Shown here piece by piece: positions 14,296 through 24,124 of a stretch of DNA of 64,000 nt. The stretch is from assembly GCA_903892415.1 (NCBI GenBank), contig CAITIQ010000373.1, positions 1-64,000 of the forward strand. Direction: 5' to 3'. A program made the translations under genes and the position numbers. Every line of letters starts with the position of its first letter. Position 1 is the first letter of the stretch. The DNA is from an uncultured delta proteobacterium (lineage in GTDB: Bacteria > Myxococcota_A > Polyangia > Polyangiales > Polyangiaceae). A model generated the notes under the pieces. That model did no database searches, was not told the origin of the DNA, and saw only the letters and a list, made by a program, of their open reading frames with translations.

Positions 14296-15855
14296 ATGTC
14301 GTCTTCGCGTTGGAGTTCGCTATTGTGCGCGGGAATCGTGATTGCAGGCTGTGCAGGCTCGCTCGAGCGTGGCCCTGCTCCCACAGACCGTGGCTCGCTA
14401 ACCACGGCTCAGGCACGGGCTAGCTCGGCTTCCTTTGGCTCTACGCCGGCCGCACGCGCTCCCCTTCCTCCGACCCCAGTAGTGCCTTCCACAACGCTCG
14501 CAAGCGTTCCCACCGTCTTCTCGAGTGTGCCTGATCAAGCGGCCTTACCGCCTGGTTCGCCGGAGCAAACGCGTTCAGCTCTCTGTCAACGCGGCTACGA
14601 CGACCCGGTTTCGCAGGCGTTTTGTGCGTCTGACCCACCTCAGAGCCTGGCGCAGTTGCTCCAGTTGCTCGGGCTCGACTTCCGCGCGGTGGTTGGTAAC
14701 GGTGAGCTCGGTAACCCCGCCTTCGCGCTGCTCAGTCATTCCACCTCGCTCAGCGGTCAGCTCGTTTCGCCCATCAATCCGCGGGTCTTTCTGTTTCGCG
14801 CCCCAGTCAGTGAAGGTCCCATTCAGGGTCCAGCGCGGCCAGCCGACGATCTCGTGGTGCTCGCCTTCTCGCGCGGAGAACCCTTCGTCGAGCTGGCGAC
14901 GCGCGATCGCACCACGCACGCGTTGCGCTTTCTGTTGCTGCGCTTCGCCCCGCGCTGTGAGCCGCTTGGCGCCTGTAGCTCCTGGGAGCTCTTTGGGCCG
15001 AGCGTCGAAAGCGATTGGAGCTCGGTTTCGCTCTACGCCGATGACGATCTCGAGAACACCGTCTTTGATTGCAACGTATGTCATCGCGAAGGCGGCCCTG
15101 GTGCCGAGAAGCGTCTGCTGATGATTCAAAAGACGGCACCGTGGACCCACTTCTTCCGCGATAAAGAGGCTGGAAAATGGTTGCTGGATAGCTATTTTGA
15201 GGCCCATCCGAAGAGCGAGGTTTACGGCGGTATTCCGGGCCGATTGATCCGTTGGTCGGAGCCGGCCCTGCTGCAGGGGCTGATTGAACACGAGGGCGGT
15301 TTGCTGCAGCCAGCCGAGCTGCCGACCGTGGCGTTGGCGCGCATGGAAATGGCGCGCAAACAGCCGGCTGCGGTGCCCGCCTTCCAGTCGTTGCAACTTC
15401 GCGCTCTGCACGGCGACGTCTTCCCCTTGCCGCATCCCACCGCGGTGTTCACCGATCCGCTACGACAAGCCGAAGGTGCCACTGCCTACAAGGCGCTCAT
15501 GGGCGGCGACAGCGCCCACCCGCTTCCCGATCTAACCGAGCTGCACTCAGTACCGGCTCTGCACTCGACGCAACGCCGACCTTCGCCCAACGCGTCGGGT
15601 GAGCAGATCCTGACCGAGGCCTGTGCGCGTTGTCACAACCAACGACTCGATCAGTCGCTGTCCCGCGCCAACTTCGATCCCAGCCGGCTGGCTGAGCTTA
15701 CCCGCGCCCAACTCGATGCGGTCGCGGAGCGGCTAGTTCTGCCGGCCGCGTCGCCGCTGAGTATGCCGCCACGACGCTTCGCCCAGCTCAGTTCGGACGA
15801 GGTGCAGTTGGTCCGCGAGACGCTGCGGGCGAGGAAGGCCGCAGCGAGCCACTAG
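14296..15855 (+). CDS. Diheme c-type cytochrome lipoprotein
   Basis: 519 residues. Lipobox IAGC, a Pro/Ala/Thr-rich linker, then a large extracytoplasmic domain. Two c-type haem sites are present: CNVCH (Cys259-His263), inside a FDCNVCHREGGPG segment, and CARCH (Cys443-His447) near the end, followed by PLSMPPRRFAQLS, where Met could be the distal ligand. There is no resemblance to a named oxidase. Predicted electron-transfer protein in the periplasm or outer membrane. Confidence 0.75.
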   Translation: MSSSRWSSLLCAGIVIAGCAGSLERGPAPTDRGSLTTAQARASSASFGSTPAARAPLPPTPVVPSTTLASVPTVFSSVPDQAALPPGSPEQTRSALCQRGYDDPVSQAFCASDPPQSLAQLLQLLGLDFRAVVGNGELGNPAFALLSHSTSLSGQLVSPINPRVFLFRAPVSEGPIQGPARPADDLVVLAFSRGEPFVELATRDRTTHALRFLLLRFAPRCEPLGACSSWELFGPSVESDWSSVSLYADDDLENTVFDCNVCHREGGPGAEKRLLMIQKTAPWTHFFRDKEAGKWLLDSYFEAHPKSEVYGGIPGRLIRWSEPALLQGLIEHEGGLLQPAELPTVALARMEMARKQPAAVPAFQSLQLRALHGDVFPLPHPTAVFTDPLRQAEGATAYKALMGGDSAHPLPDLTELHSVPALHSTQRRPSPNASGEQILTEACARCHNQRLDQSLSRANFDPSRLAELTRAQLDAVAERLVLPAASPLSMPPRRFAQLSSDEVQLVRETLRARKAAASH

Positions 15856-15923
15856 CCGGCGAATTGCAGCGCCCCTTCGCAACAGACTGGACTCCTAACG
15901 GGCGCGATTCGAGACTCCGCGCC

Positions 15924-18900
15924 GTGCCTGAACCTTCAGCCTTTCTTGCCGTGATTCGAAAGGCATGCCCATCGGCCGTGTGGTCGCATGGGGTGAAACT
16001 TGCTCGCGACGGGGCCGTGTCGACGTCGGGAGACCCGGGCGGTGAGCTTTCCTTCCGTGTGCGTGAGCGCGGGCGTGCTGTTTCTCCCACCGTCGCGTTG
16101 TTCCCCGATGATGAAGAGTGGGACTGCGACTGCGGGACGAAGGCGCCCATCTGCCATCACGTCGCAGCGGCGGCCATTGCCTGGGCCTCGGGAGAGCCGC
16201 TGCCCCCGCCTGGTGACGAGCCCCCACCGAGCGAGCCCGGGCCGGTCGATACGGCGGTCACGGCCAATCAGCCGGTTAGCGTTGCCGCTCAAAACCAACC
16301 TCAACGTTACGACGGCTTTGCTCCCTCGGTGGTGGTGCGCGCAGCGGCGCCCGCAGCGAACGTGCCTTCGATGGGCGCTCGTCCGCCTGCAGCGACGCTT
16401 CAGTATGCGCTCAACGTCGAGCATGGCGCGCTCGGGCTGGAGCGCCTCGTGGTTGAGCCCGGCAAGCCGCCGCAACGCCTGATCATGGCGCTCACCGAGC
16501 GCATAGCGCGCGGCATTCGCGAGCCCAACCTCGATCCGACGCACGATGACCTCGCGATCGATCGGGTGTTCTCCAAGCGGTTGCGCGGTGACATCCCGCT
16601 CGATCAACTGAAGACCGTGCTGGACGCGTTGGCCCGCGCCAAAGAGGTCACCCTCGGCGGAACCAAGGTCAAGACCAGCGGCGAGCAGATCTCGCCCGAT
16701 GCAAAGATCACCGATGGTCCGGAGGGCGGCGTCACGCTCTCGATCGTGGTGCCGCGGGGCGCCGAGATTCGCAGTTTGGGCGTCGGCTCGGTGCGTGGCG
16801 TCTTGCGGCCGCTCGCCGAAACCGGGCGCTTTGGCTTCCGCTTCGAGAAGCTGCCCATCGAGCGCACGCTCAAGCGCGAGGAGCTCGGCACCTTGGCGGC
16901 CGACGTGCTGCCCGAGCTCGAGCGCACGATGGTGGTGGACATTCAAACCAAGCGAATTCCCCGCCGCGAGAAGCGCATTCCGCCGCGCATCGAGTTCGAA
17001 CTCTCGCACGAGCTGGGTGCGCTGAACGTCTTGCCGCTGCTGGTTTACGGTGATCCGCCGATCGCGCGCATCGATGCCGGGCGCTTGGTCTTGCTGACCT
17101 CGCCGGCGCCTGCGCGTGATGAATCGCGAGAACGCGGGTTGACCCATCGTCTGCGGGACGAGCTGTCGTTGGTTCCCGGGCGCAGGGTTCGCTTCGACGG
17201 TCGTGACGCCAGCGTCTTCGCCGCTCGTTTGGAGCGCTTCACCAACCAAGAGCCGCTTTCGACGACCTACGGCGAGGCCACCAAACGGCGTGAACTTACG
17301 CCCCGCATCGTCAGCGACGGCGAGCAGTTCGATGTGGCGTTCGAGGTCGAGACCGAGGACCGCGATCTCGGTGAGAAGGTGATTCGTCGGGCTTCAGTGG
17401 CCGATGTTGCGCGCGCCTACCGCGAGGGGCTCGGCATCGTCGCGCTCGAAGGCGGCGGCTTTGCCCACCTGCCGATGGCCTTCCTCGAGAAGCACGCGCA
17501 GGCGCTGTTCGACTTGGTGGCGGCCAAGGCCGAGACCGGCGGAGCCACGCGTTCGGCGCTGCCGGTGTTGCTCGACGTCGCACACGATCTTGGGGTGGAC
17601 GTGCCCAAAATCTCGGAGGTCGTCGGGCCGCTGCTGGCCGAGTTCGAGGGCATCCCGAGCATGGAGCTACCCGCGGCGCTCACTGCCGAGCTGCGGCCTT
17701 ATCAGCGCCGCGGCGCCGATTGGCTGGCCTTCCTCGGTCGGCATTCGATGGGCGGCGTGCTCGCCGACGACATGGGTCTCGGCAAGACGGTGCAGATGCT
17801 CTCCTCCGTGCGCACGCCAGCGCTGGTGGTTTGCCCGCGCAGCGTCGTCCACAACTGGGCGAGTGAAGCGCGCAAGTTCCGGCCCGATCTTTCGATTGTG
17901 ATCTACGAGGGCCAGGGTCGAAAGTTGTCGGCTGGCACCGACATCACGCTGATGACGTACGCCATTCTGCGCAACGACATCGAGGAGATCGAGAAGGTCG
18001 AGTTCGAGACGGCGATCTTGGACGAGGCCCAGGCGATCAAGAATCCGGATAGCCAATCGGCCCGTTCGGCCTTCCGCATCAAAGCCAAGAGCCGCTTCGT
18101 CATGACCGGTACGCCGGTGGAAAATCGTCTGTTGGATCTGTGGTCGCTGATGCGCTTCACCAACCCCGGTCTGCTCGGCACCCGCTCGGACTTCGTCGAG
18201 CGCTTCGCCGATCCGATCGGCACCGGTGAAGGTGCCGATGCTGCGGCCCGGCTGCGTCGACGGGTGAAGCCGTTCTTGCTTCGTCGCACCAAGCGCGAGG
18301 TGCTGCCGGATCTTCCGCCCCGCGTAGACAGCGTGCTCTACGCCGAACTCGAGCCGAACGAGCGGGATCTGTACAAGGCGATCCTCGCGGCGACGCGCAA
18401 GGAGGTCATGGAGCGGCTGGGCGCTGGCGAGAGCGTGCTCGCGGTGCTCGAGGCGCTGCTTCGTTTGCGCCAGGCCTCCTGTCACTTGGGCCTTTTGCCC
18501 GGCCGCACAGATACCTCCAGCTCGAAGGTGGATCGCTTGGTCGAGGCTCTCAGCGAGCTCGCTGGTGAGGGTCACAAGGCGCTGGTCTTCTCGCAATGGA
18601 CCAGCCTGCTCGACCGCATCGAGCCCCACCTCCAGGCGGCGAATCTCGGCTTCGTACGTTTGGACGGTCAGACCCGCGATCGCGAGTCGGTGGTCAACGC
18701 CTTCCAAGATCCGGGCGGGCCGCCGGTGATGTTGCTCTCGCTCAAGGCCGGTGGTGTCGGTTTGAACCTCACCGCGGCTGATCACGTGTTCCTTTGCGAC
18801 CCATGGTGGAACCCCGCCGTCGAGGAGCAGGCCGCCGACCGAGCGCACCGTATTGGCCAGGATAAGCCGGTGAACGTTTACCGCATGGTCGCCAAAGACA

Positions 18901-19028
18901 CGGTGGAGGAGCGCATTTTGCAGCTGCAGGAGAAGAAGCGAGCCATCGCCACCACGGTCACTGCTGGGGCCGGCGGCGCTGCAGGAATCACCAAGGCGGA
19001 GCTGCTCTCCTTGCTCGAGGAGCTGTAG
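15924..19028 (+). CDS. SNF2-family helicase with N-terminal SWIM zinc finger
   Basis: 1034 residues from GTG at 15924 (TTG at 15864 would add 20). A SWIM finger C-x-C...C-x-H lies near residues 67-80 (CDCGTKAPICHH). A long middle region is followed by the SNF2 ATPase: Walker A DDMGLGKTVQ near 615, DEAQAIKN near 700, TGTPVENR, then helicase C with LDGQTRD, LKAGGVGLNLTAA and HRIGQ. Bacterial SWIM-SNF2 proteins are DNA translocases thought to remodel protein-DNA or RNA-polymerase complexes. Full length, all motifs intact. Confidence 0.93.
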   Translation: MPEPSAFLAVIRKACPSAVWSHGVKLARDGAVSTSGDPGGELSFRVRERGRAVSPTVALFPDDEEWDCDCGTKAPICHHVAAAAIAWASGEPLPPPGDEPPPSEPGPVDTAVTANQPVSVAAQNQPQRYDGFAPSVVVRAAAPAANVPSMGARPPAATLQYALNVEHGALGLERLVVEPGKPPQRLIMALTERIARGIREPNLDPTHDDLAIDRVFSKRLRGDIPLDQLKTVLDALARAKEVTLGGTKVKTSGEQISPDAKITDGPEGGVTLSIVVPRGAEIRSLGVGSVRGVLRPLAETGRFGFRFEKLPIERTLKREELGTLAADVLPELERTMVVDIQTKRIPRREKRIPPRIEFELSHELGALNVLPLLVYGDPPIARIDAGRLVLLTSPAPARDESRERGLTHRLRDELSLVPGRRVRFDGRDASVFAARLERFTNQEPLSTTYGEATKRRELTPRIVSDGEQFDVAFEVETEDRDLGEKVIRRASVADVARAYREGLGIVALEGGGFAHLPMAFLEKHAQALFDLVAAKAETGGATRSALPVLLDVAHDLGVDVPKISEVVGPLLAEFEGIPSMELPAALTAELRPYQRRGADWLAFLGRHSMGGVLADDMGLGKTVQMLSSVRTPALVVCPRSVVHNWASEARKFRPDLSIVIYEGQGRKLSAGTDITLMTYAILRNDIEEIEKVEFETAILDEAQAIKNPDSQSARSAFRIKAKSRFVMTGTPVENRLLDLWSLMRFTNPGLLGTRSDFVERFADPIGTGEGADAAARLRRRVKPFLLRRTKREVLPDLPPRVDSVLYAELEPNERDLYKAILAATRKEVMERLGAGESVLAVLEALLRLRQASCHLGLLPGRTDTSSSKVDRLVEALSELAGEGHKALVFSQWTSLLDRIEPHLQAANLGFVRLDGQTRDRESVVNAFQDPGGPPVMLLSLKAGGVGLNLTAADHVFLCDPWWNPAVEEQAADRAHRIGQDKPVNVYRMVAKDTVEERILQLQEKKRAIATTVTAGAGGAAGITKAELLSLLEEL

Positions 19029-19037
19029 ACTAGGGCG

Positions 19038-21317
19038 ATGAGAGTCGTGCTGGGCAGCTTGGTACCGCGCTTGTGCGGCCTGGTTGGGACCTCAGCCTGG
19101 CTCGTCGGCTGCGTCTTCGGCTTCCCGGATAGCTCCGCTGAAGGCAGCGGAAACAGCAATAGCAGCGGCACCGCAGGCTCCGGCGCAGGCTCGAGCGGCT
19201 CGACGACGAGCGGTCTCACCATCCCGAGCTCCAGCTCCTCCGGCCTGCCCGAGATGATCCAGGTGAGCGGCGTGGTGGTGGACGATGATGGCCTCCCCGT
19301 CGATCAAGCGATGATCATGCAGGGCGGCGGCGAGGTCGCGATGGTGACAGGGCCGGACGGCAATTTCACCCTGCAGCTCGTCCGCGACGGTCTGGGCGTC
19401 CCTACCGCGGTGGCCGCCAAAGTGGGTTATCGCGCGGCTGGGCTCGAGCTGACCGAGCTGCCCGAGGAGCCGATTACCTTGGTGCTCGGCAACATCGCCC
19501 AACCCGACAATGACTCCACGTACACCTTTGGCAAACCAGGCGTAGGCATCGAGGCGCTCGACAATTCAACTGCTTATTGCGGTCACTGTCATATGACCTT
19601 TGCCGAACAGTTCCAGATGTCGGCTCATTCCCGGTCGACCAAGAACCCAAAGCTCCACGATATCTATTCAGGCGTCGCCTCCGGCGTCGACAATCAGGTG
19701 GATTGCGTCCACGCCCGCGGCCATTGGCGGTTAGGCGAGGTCCCCGGCCAGCCTGGCGTCACGACGATGAAGTGTTACGTAGGTGATGCCGTGCTCAAGG
19801 ACCTCAATCAATGTGGTAACGGCACCACCTGCGATGACCCGGCCGTTCCTCCGGAGGTCGCTCCAACGCAATTTGGCGGCTGCGCCGATTGTCACGCGAT
19901 CGCGATGGACGGGCCGCTCGGCGGTCGAGACCTGCTGGAGGCCCAAGGCACCGCATTCGAGCATGGTAACCATTGTGACGCCTGCCACCACGTGCGCGAT
20001 ATCGATCTAAGCGCGCCGCCAGGCGTGGGCGGCCGCTTGATCATGCAGCGACCCCAGGAGACCCAAGGTGAGGGCATCGGCGCTCAACCTCGCCAAGTGA
20101 TGTTTGGCCCGCTCCCCGACGTGCCCAACCCGTTCATGGGCGGGAGCTACCAACCCAAGTTCTCGAGCGCTGAGTTCTGCGCTGGCTGTCACGAGCAAAA
20201 GCAAGCGGCGCTAGTCCCCAATACCAAGCTTGATGTGCGCTTCGCCGAGGGCCTGCCTACGCACGGCACCTACTCCGAGTGGCTGGAGAGCCCGTTCAAT
20301 CCCTCGGCTCCGTGCCAGACCTGTCACATGCCGCCGGTCGAGTCGCTGTTCAATGCCATTGACGTGGCGAACGAGAGCAACGCTGGTATCACCTTTGGCT
20401 TCGAGCGCAGCTCGGAGCAGCTGCGTTCCCATATGTTTTTAGGCCCGCTACACGCGGAGCCGGGCTTCCCGCACCTAATTGACAGTGCGGCGACGTTGAC
20501 CATCTCGGGCTCTGTCGAAGCCGACGAGCTGATCGTGCAGGTTGATACGCGCAATGTCGGTGCCGGCCACGCCCTACCAACCGGCGAGCCCATGCGCTCG
20601 TTGCTGCTCCTGGTCAGCGCTGTAGCTTGTGACGGCTCTCCGCTCCAGGCCTCGAGCGGCATGACCGTGCCGGTGACGGGGGGAACGGTTGCGCGCGGCG
20701 TTGTCGGAGATGACGTGAGCGTGTTGCCGGGCGGCGCCCTTGCCTGGCAGTCCTTCGCTGTCGAGGGCTCACCCGGCTATCTGGTTCGCGCGGTCCGGCC
20801 CACGGGTACATATTGGGACTATGACGGCATTGGCCTGTTCGCCAGTGACGCGCTGACGCCCGAGCAGAAGGGCATCGAGCAAATGAGCCCAGTGGGCGAG
20901 AGTATGGCGATTAGTATTCTTGCCGGGAAGACCGAGCTGCTCGAGCCGCTGCAGCTGCTGCCTGGGGACATCTTGTACGCCTCCGCGCCCGCTGGCTCTG
21001 CAGCCCAACACTCCTTTCACGGCGTTGCTTTGGCGGGCGTACCAGGCGTTGAATACGCCAAAACCTTGGCCGACCCAGTCGGGCGTTTGCAGGTGCCCCA
21101 CCATCTCGCCACCACCATTGCAAGTGATACCCGCATACGCGCAGGCGCTGTTCAATCCAGTACCCACGGCTTCCCGCTACCCGCTAATTGCAATCAGGTC
21201 GTCGTCACGGCAAGGCTGCTTTACCGTCCTCATCCCTGGTCGCTCTCCCATGAACGCCACTGGGAGGCGGAAGACCATATCGTCGCCGAGATGTTCCAGA
21301 CCTTCGTAATCGAGTAG
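19038..21317 (+). CDS. Pentaheme c-type cytochrome lipoprotein
   Basis: 759 residues starting 9 bases after the helicase. Lipobox LVGC, a Gly/Ser linker, a carboxypeptidase-regulatory-like beta domain (VSGVVVDDDGLPVD), then a cytochrome region with five C-x-x-C-H sites: CGHCH (181), CADCH (282), CDACH (313), CAGCH (381), CQTCH (426). Several extra His (AMIMQGG and HHV regions) could be axial ligands. A C-terminal beta-sandwich of about 280 residues follows. The pattern resembles outer-surface multihaem cytochromes that pass electrons to or from extracellular partners; the partner is unknown. Confidence 0.85.
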   Translation: MRVVLGSLVPRLCGLVGTSAWLVGCVFGFPDSSAEGSGNSNSSGTAGSGAGSSGSTTSGLTIPSSSSSGLPEMIQVSGVVVDDDGLPVDQAMIMQGGGEVAMVTGPDGNFTLQLVRDGLGVPTAVAAKVGYRAAGLELTELPEEPITLVLGNIAQPDNDSTYTFGKPGVGIEALDNSTAYCGHCHMTFAEQFQMSAHSRSTKNPKLHDIYSGVASGVDNQVDCVHARGHWRLGEVPGQPGVTTMKCYVGDAVLKDLNQCGNGTTCDDPAVPPEVAPTQFGGCADCHAIAMDGPLGGRDLLEAQGTAFEHGNHCDACHHVRDIDLSAPPGVGGRLIMQRPQETQGEGIGAQPRQVMFGPLPDVPNPFMGGSYQPKFSSAEFCAGCHEQKQAALVPNTKLDVRFAEGLPTHGTYSEWLESPFNPSAPCQTCHMPPVESLFNAIDVANESNAGITFGFERSSEQLRSHMFLGPLHAEPGFPHLIDSAATLTISGSVEADELIVQVDTRNVGAGHALPTGEPMRSLLLLVSAVACDGSPLQASSGMTVPVTGGTVARGVVGDDVSVLPGGALAWQSFAVEGSPGYLVRAVRPTGTYWDYDGIGLFASDALTPEQKGIEQMSPVGESMAISILAGKTELLEPLQLLPGDILYASAPAGSAAQHSFHGVALAGVPGVEYAKTLADPVGRLQVPHHLATTIASDTRIRAGAVQSSTHGFPLPANCNQVVVTARLLYRPHPWSLSHERHWEAEDHIVAEMFQTFVIE

Positions 21318-21354
21318 GGCCGCCAGGCGCGAGGGCTCGAACGGCCTTGGCGCT

Positions 21355-23250
21355 CTAGTTCTTTAGCGCCTTCTGCACGCGCACCGCTAACTCCGACTGC
21401 GTAAACGGCTTTCGCATCAGATCGAGTCCGGGCTGCGCGAGGTCGGCGGAGAACTGGGAGGTCTCCGGTGCGTGGCCAGTGACGAACAGCGCTTTGAGCT
21501 TAGGTTGCAGAGCTCGCATCCGCTTCAGCGCCTCGGGGCCGGCGAGCTTCGGCATCACGACGTCGAGCACCACCAGGTCGAAGGAGTCCGCCGCGTCCTC
21601 GAACGCGCGCAACGCTTCTTCTCCGTCGCGCGCGACCACAACCTCATAACCGAGCGCCTCCAGGCTGCTGCGCGCCAGGGAGAGCAGAACCGGCTCGTCC
21701 TCCGCGAGCAGCAGTCGCCCGCCCGCGGGGCCTTGTGGAACCATGGCCCGTTCGAGAGGCCGCTCCTGCGGGACCGTATCGGCGATCGGTAGCAGGATAT
21801 AAATGCTGGTGCCCTGTCCTAGTTGGGATTCAACGCCCAGCTGGCCGCCGTGCTGCTCCAGCACTCCGTGCACGACCGAGAGCCCAAGCCCTGAGCCGGC
21901 TTCTTTGGTTGTAAAGAAAGGCTCAAAGATCCTCTGGAGGAGCTCAGGACGGATACCCACCCCGCGGTCGCGCACGCACAGCTCAACGAAGCTTCCCAGC
22001 GTACTCGCCCAAGGGTGCAACTGCTTGTACTGCTCGTCTACTTGCACCCGCCCGGTGGTGATGACGACCTCGCTCGTGTCTGAATCCTCCGACGCCTGCT
22101 TGGCGTTGAGCACCAGATTGAGCAATACCTGCTCGAGCTGGGTGCGGTCAGCGCGCAATGGCAAGTAGGGAAGGCTGTGCTCGATCTTGAGCGAACAGCT
22201 CGGGGTGAGGGCGCGCTTGAGGATGATGCTGAAGCTGTCGACGACGGCGCACAGATCCCAATGCTCGAAGTGAACTGGATCTTGCTTCGAGAAAAGCATG
22301 AGTTTGCGATTGAGCGCCGCGCCCCTCCGTGCGGCCTCCAAAATGCTGACGAAGTCCTCGTGCGCAATGGTGGTGGGGGCAGAGTTTTGACGCCCATCTT
22401 CTGCACAGCTCGAGATGATGGTCAGAAGGTTGTTGAAGTCGTGGGTGACGCCCCCGACGAACAGGCCGATGGACTCCATCTTTTGTGCGTGCCGCAGTTG
22501 GGCCTCGAAGCGCTCACGCAGGCTCACGTCCCGAACCACTGCGATCCGTGCACGCTGTCCCTCGAACTCGATCGGATTGTCGACGATCTCCGCGGCGAAC
22601 TCGCTGGCGTCCGCTCGAAGCTGCGTCAGCACCTCACGATACTCGGTATCGGGGTTAGCCTCGAAGCGAGCACGCACATGCTCGCAGCGGCCCGGGGCGA
22701 AGTAGCTGAGCCAACTGCTACCGCAAAGCTCTGCGACGGTTTTACCATATAGTCGCGCCGCAGCGGCATTGGCGGCTACGATCGTACTGCTAAGCTGACT
22801 CACCACTAGCACCGGGTCGGGGTTCGACTCGAACAAGGTGCGATACCGCTGTTCCGATGCGCGCAGCTCGTCCTTGGTACGGCGCAGCGGCGTGGTCTCG
22901 GTGCGAATCAGCAGGAAACACGGGGGACCCTCTGGGTGCTTTACCGGCAGGCACTTCTCCACATACCAACGTTCACCGCCGTCGACCGCGACCACTCGCA
23001 AGGCGTCATTCTCGACAGGCCCTCCGGTCTCACGGACCTTCGCGATCATCGCGCGCAAGCTCGTTGCCCTCTCGTCCGGGAGGAACTCCTCGAGCAGTTT
23101 GCCCTCCACCGCAGAGATGGGCGCACCGCGAACGCTGCGGTTCATGAACAGCGCCCGTCCGCTCTCATCCATCAGGCCCACGAAGTCGCTGGTGTGCCGC
23201 GCAAGAGCATCCCAGAGCAAGGCTAGGACGTGGGGATCGAGGGACTGCAT
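21355..23250 (-). CDS. Hybrid sensor histidine kinase, PAS-PAS-HisKA-HATPase-REC
   Basis: 631 residues, no membrane segment. Two PAS domains (about 14-120 and 132-250), H box VTHDFNNLL with His270 (a HisKA variant with HDFNN), N/G boxes DRGVGI and GSGLGLSVVHG, and a C-terminal receiver (LLLAEDE ... LVVLDVVMPKLAG ... ALFVTGHAPE). A soluble cytoplasmic sensor that passes phosphate to its own receiver. No response regulator is adjacent, so its output is unknown. Convergent with the cytochrome gene. Confidence 0.92.
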   Translation of the reverse strand: MQSLDPHVLALLWDALARHTSDFVGLMDESGRALFMNRSVRGAPISAVEGKLLEEFLPDERATSLRAMIAKVRETGGPVENDALRVVAVDGGERWYVEKCLPVKHPEGPPCFLLIRTETTPLRRTKDELRASEQRYRTLFESNPDPVLVVSQLSSTIVAANAAAARLYGKTVAELCGSSWLSYFAPGRCEHVRARFEANPDTEYREVLTQLRADASEFAAEIVDNPIEFEGQRARIAVVRDVSLRERFEAQLRHAQKMESIGLFVGGVTHDFNNLLTIISSCAEDGRQNSAPTTIAHEDFVSILEAARRGAALNRKLMLFSKQDPVHFEHWDLCAVVDSFSIILKRALTPSCSLKIEHSLPYLPLRADRTQLEQVLLNLVLNAKQASEDSDTSEVVITTGRVQVDEQYKQLHPWASTLGSFVELCVRDRGVGIRPELLQRIFEPFFTTKEAGSGLGLSVVHGVLEQHGGQLGVESQLGQGTSIYILLPIADTVPQERPLERAMVPQGPAGGRLLLAEDEPVLLSLARSSLEALGYEVVVARDGEEALRAFEDAADSFDLVVLDVVMPKLAGPEALKRMRALQPKLKALFVTGHAPETSQFSADLAQPGLDLMRKPFTQSELAVRVQKALKN

Positions 23251-23369
23251 GACGCGGGGTGCGAAGCGTAAGTCAAAACTGAGCCGCGGTAAAACCTCAA
23301 AGCAAATCAGGAGCTTTCGCTTGGGCAGGGTTCTCGGCAGGCTAGCGTCGCCGGTGCTGAACCTTCACC

Positions 23370-24074
23370 ATGGGGGATGGAGGTTTTGTCGAAATGATGT
23401 CTTTGCAAGTCATTGAACGCGATGCTGTTTCTATTCTCGAAGTGATCCAACGCGGTGGCGTTGCCTTGGCTCAAACCCAAACGGGGTATGGGCTCGTGGC
23501 GATGCGGAGCGAAGGAGTTAGACGCATCTACGAGCTGAAGGGTCGGCCAAGTGAGAAGCCGTGCGTGACGGTCGGTACGATGCAAATCCTAGATCAGGTA
23601 GCCACCGGAATTGACCCGGAGACGCGGGCCTGGCTTGCAACGGCAACCGCCTCCTGGCCGTTGGCGGTGATTGCGCGTTTGCGCCGAGAGTCCCCCTTGC
23701 TGGCTAGCTTCGAGCCGTTCGTCGCGGCTCAATGCACCAAGGTGGATACCATAGCGACCTTCTTCGGCGTGGGAGCGCTGATCGCCAAGGTCGCGAGTTT
23801 GGCGCAAGCCCAAGGTCAGCTAGTGGTCGGGTCGAGCGCGAACCTCGCCGGTACTGGCAACAACTATCGCTTAGAGGACGTTCCGGAATCGATTCGTTCG
23901 AGGGTGGACCTCGAGCTCGACTACGGCCCTGCACGCTATGCAACGAGAGAGAAGTTAGCCTCGACCATCCTCGATTTGACGAAGGGAACCTTTCAGCGCA
24001 AAGGCGTCCACTTCGACGAAATCGCTCAGTCATGGCACGCATTGACGCAGTCGCCAGCCTTGCTCGCCTCGTGA
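23370..24074 (+). CDS. Sua5/YciO/YrdC-family protein
   Basis: 234 residues. The ligand-binding signature is visible: IQRGGVALAQTQTGYGL, YELKGRPSEKP (the K-R...K-P motif that binds ATP/threonine) and LVVGSSANLAGTG with the expected S-x-N. The family makes threonylcarbamoyl-AMP for tRNA t6A. The middle is divergent from canonical TsaC and the SUA5 extension is absent, so it may be a paralogue with another carbamoylation role. An alternative start is ATG at 23394. Confidence 0.75.
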   Translation: MGDGGFVEMMSLQVIERDAVSILEVIQRGGVALAQTQTGYGLVAMRSEGVRRIYELKGRPSEKPCVTVGTMQILDQVATGIDPETRAWLATATASWPLAVIARLRRESPLLASFEPFVAAQCTKVDTIATFFGVGALIAKVASLAQAQGQLVVGSSANLAGTGNNYRLEDVPESIRSRVDLELDYGPARYATREKLASTILDLTKGTFQRKGVHFDEIAQSWHALTQSPALLAS

Positions 24075-24084
24075 GCGGCGCTTC

Positions 24085-24114
24085 GGGGTGAGCGGTCTCG
24101 CCGTCGCTCACCCC
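24085..24114. terminator. Bidirectional terminator hairpin
   Basis: A perfect 10-pair stem (GGGGTGAGCG / CGCTCACCCC) with a 10-base loop, in the 50-base gap between two converging genes. No T-run, but the position fits a shared terminator. Confidence 0.6.
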
Positions 24115-24124
24115 TCGCGAGCGG

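Noticed and set aside
15936..18848. Long minus-strand frames inside the SNF2 helicase gene
   Set aside because: Antisense shadow of a gene with every helicase motif; composition is typical of GC-rich reverse frames.
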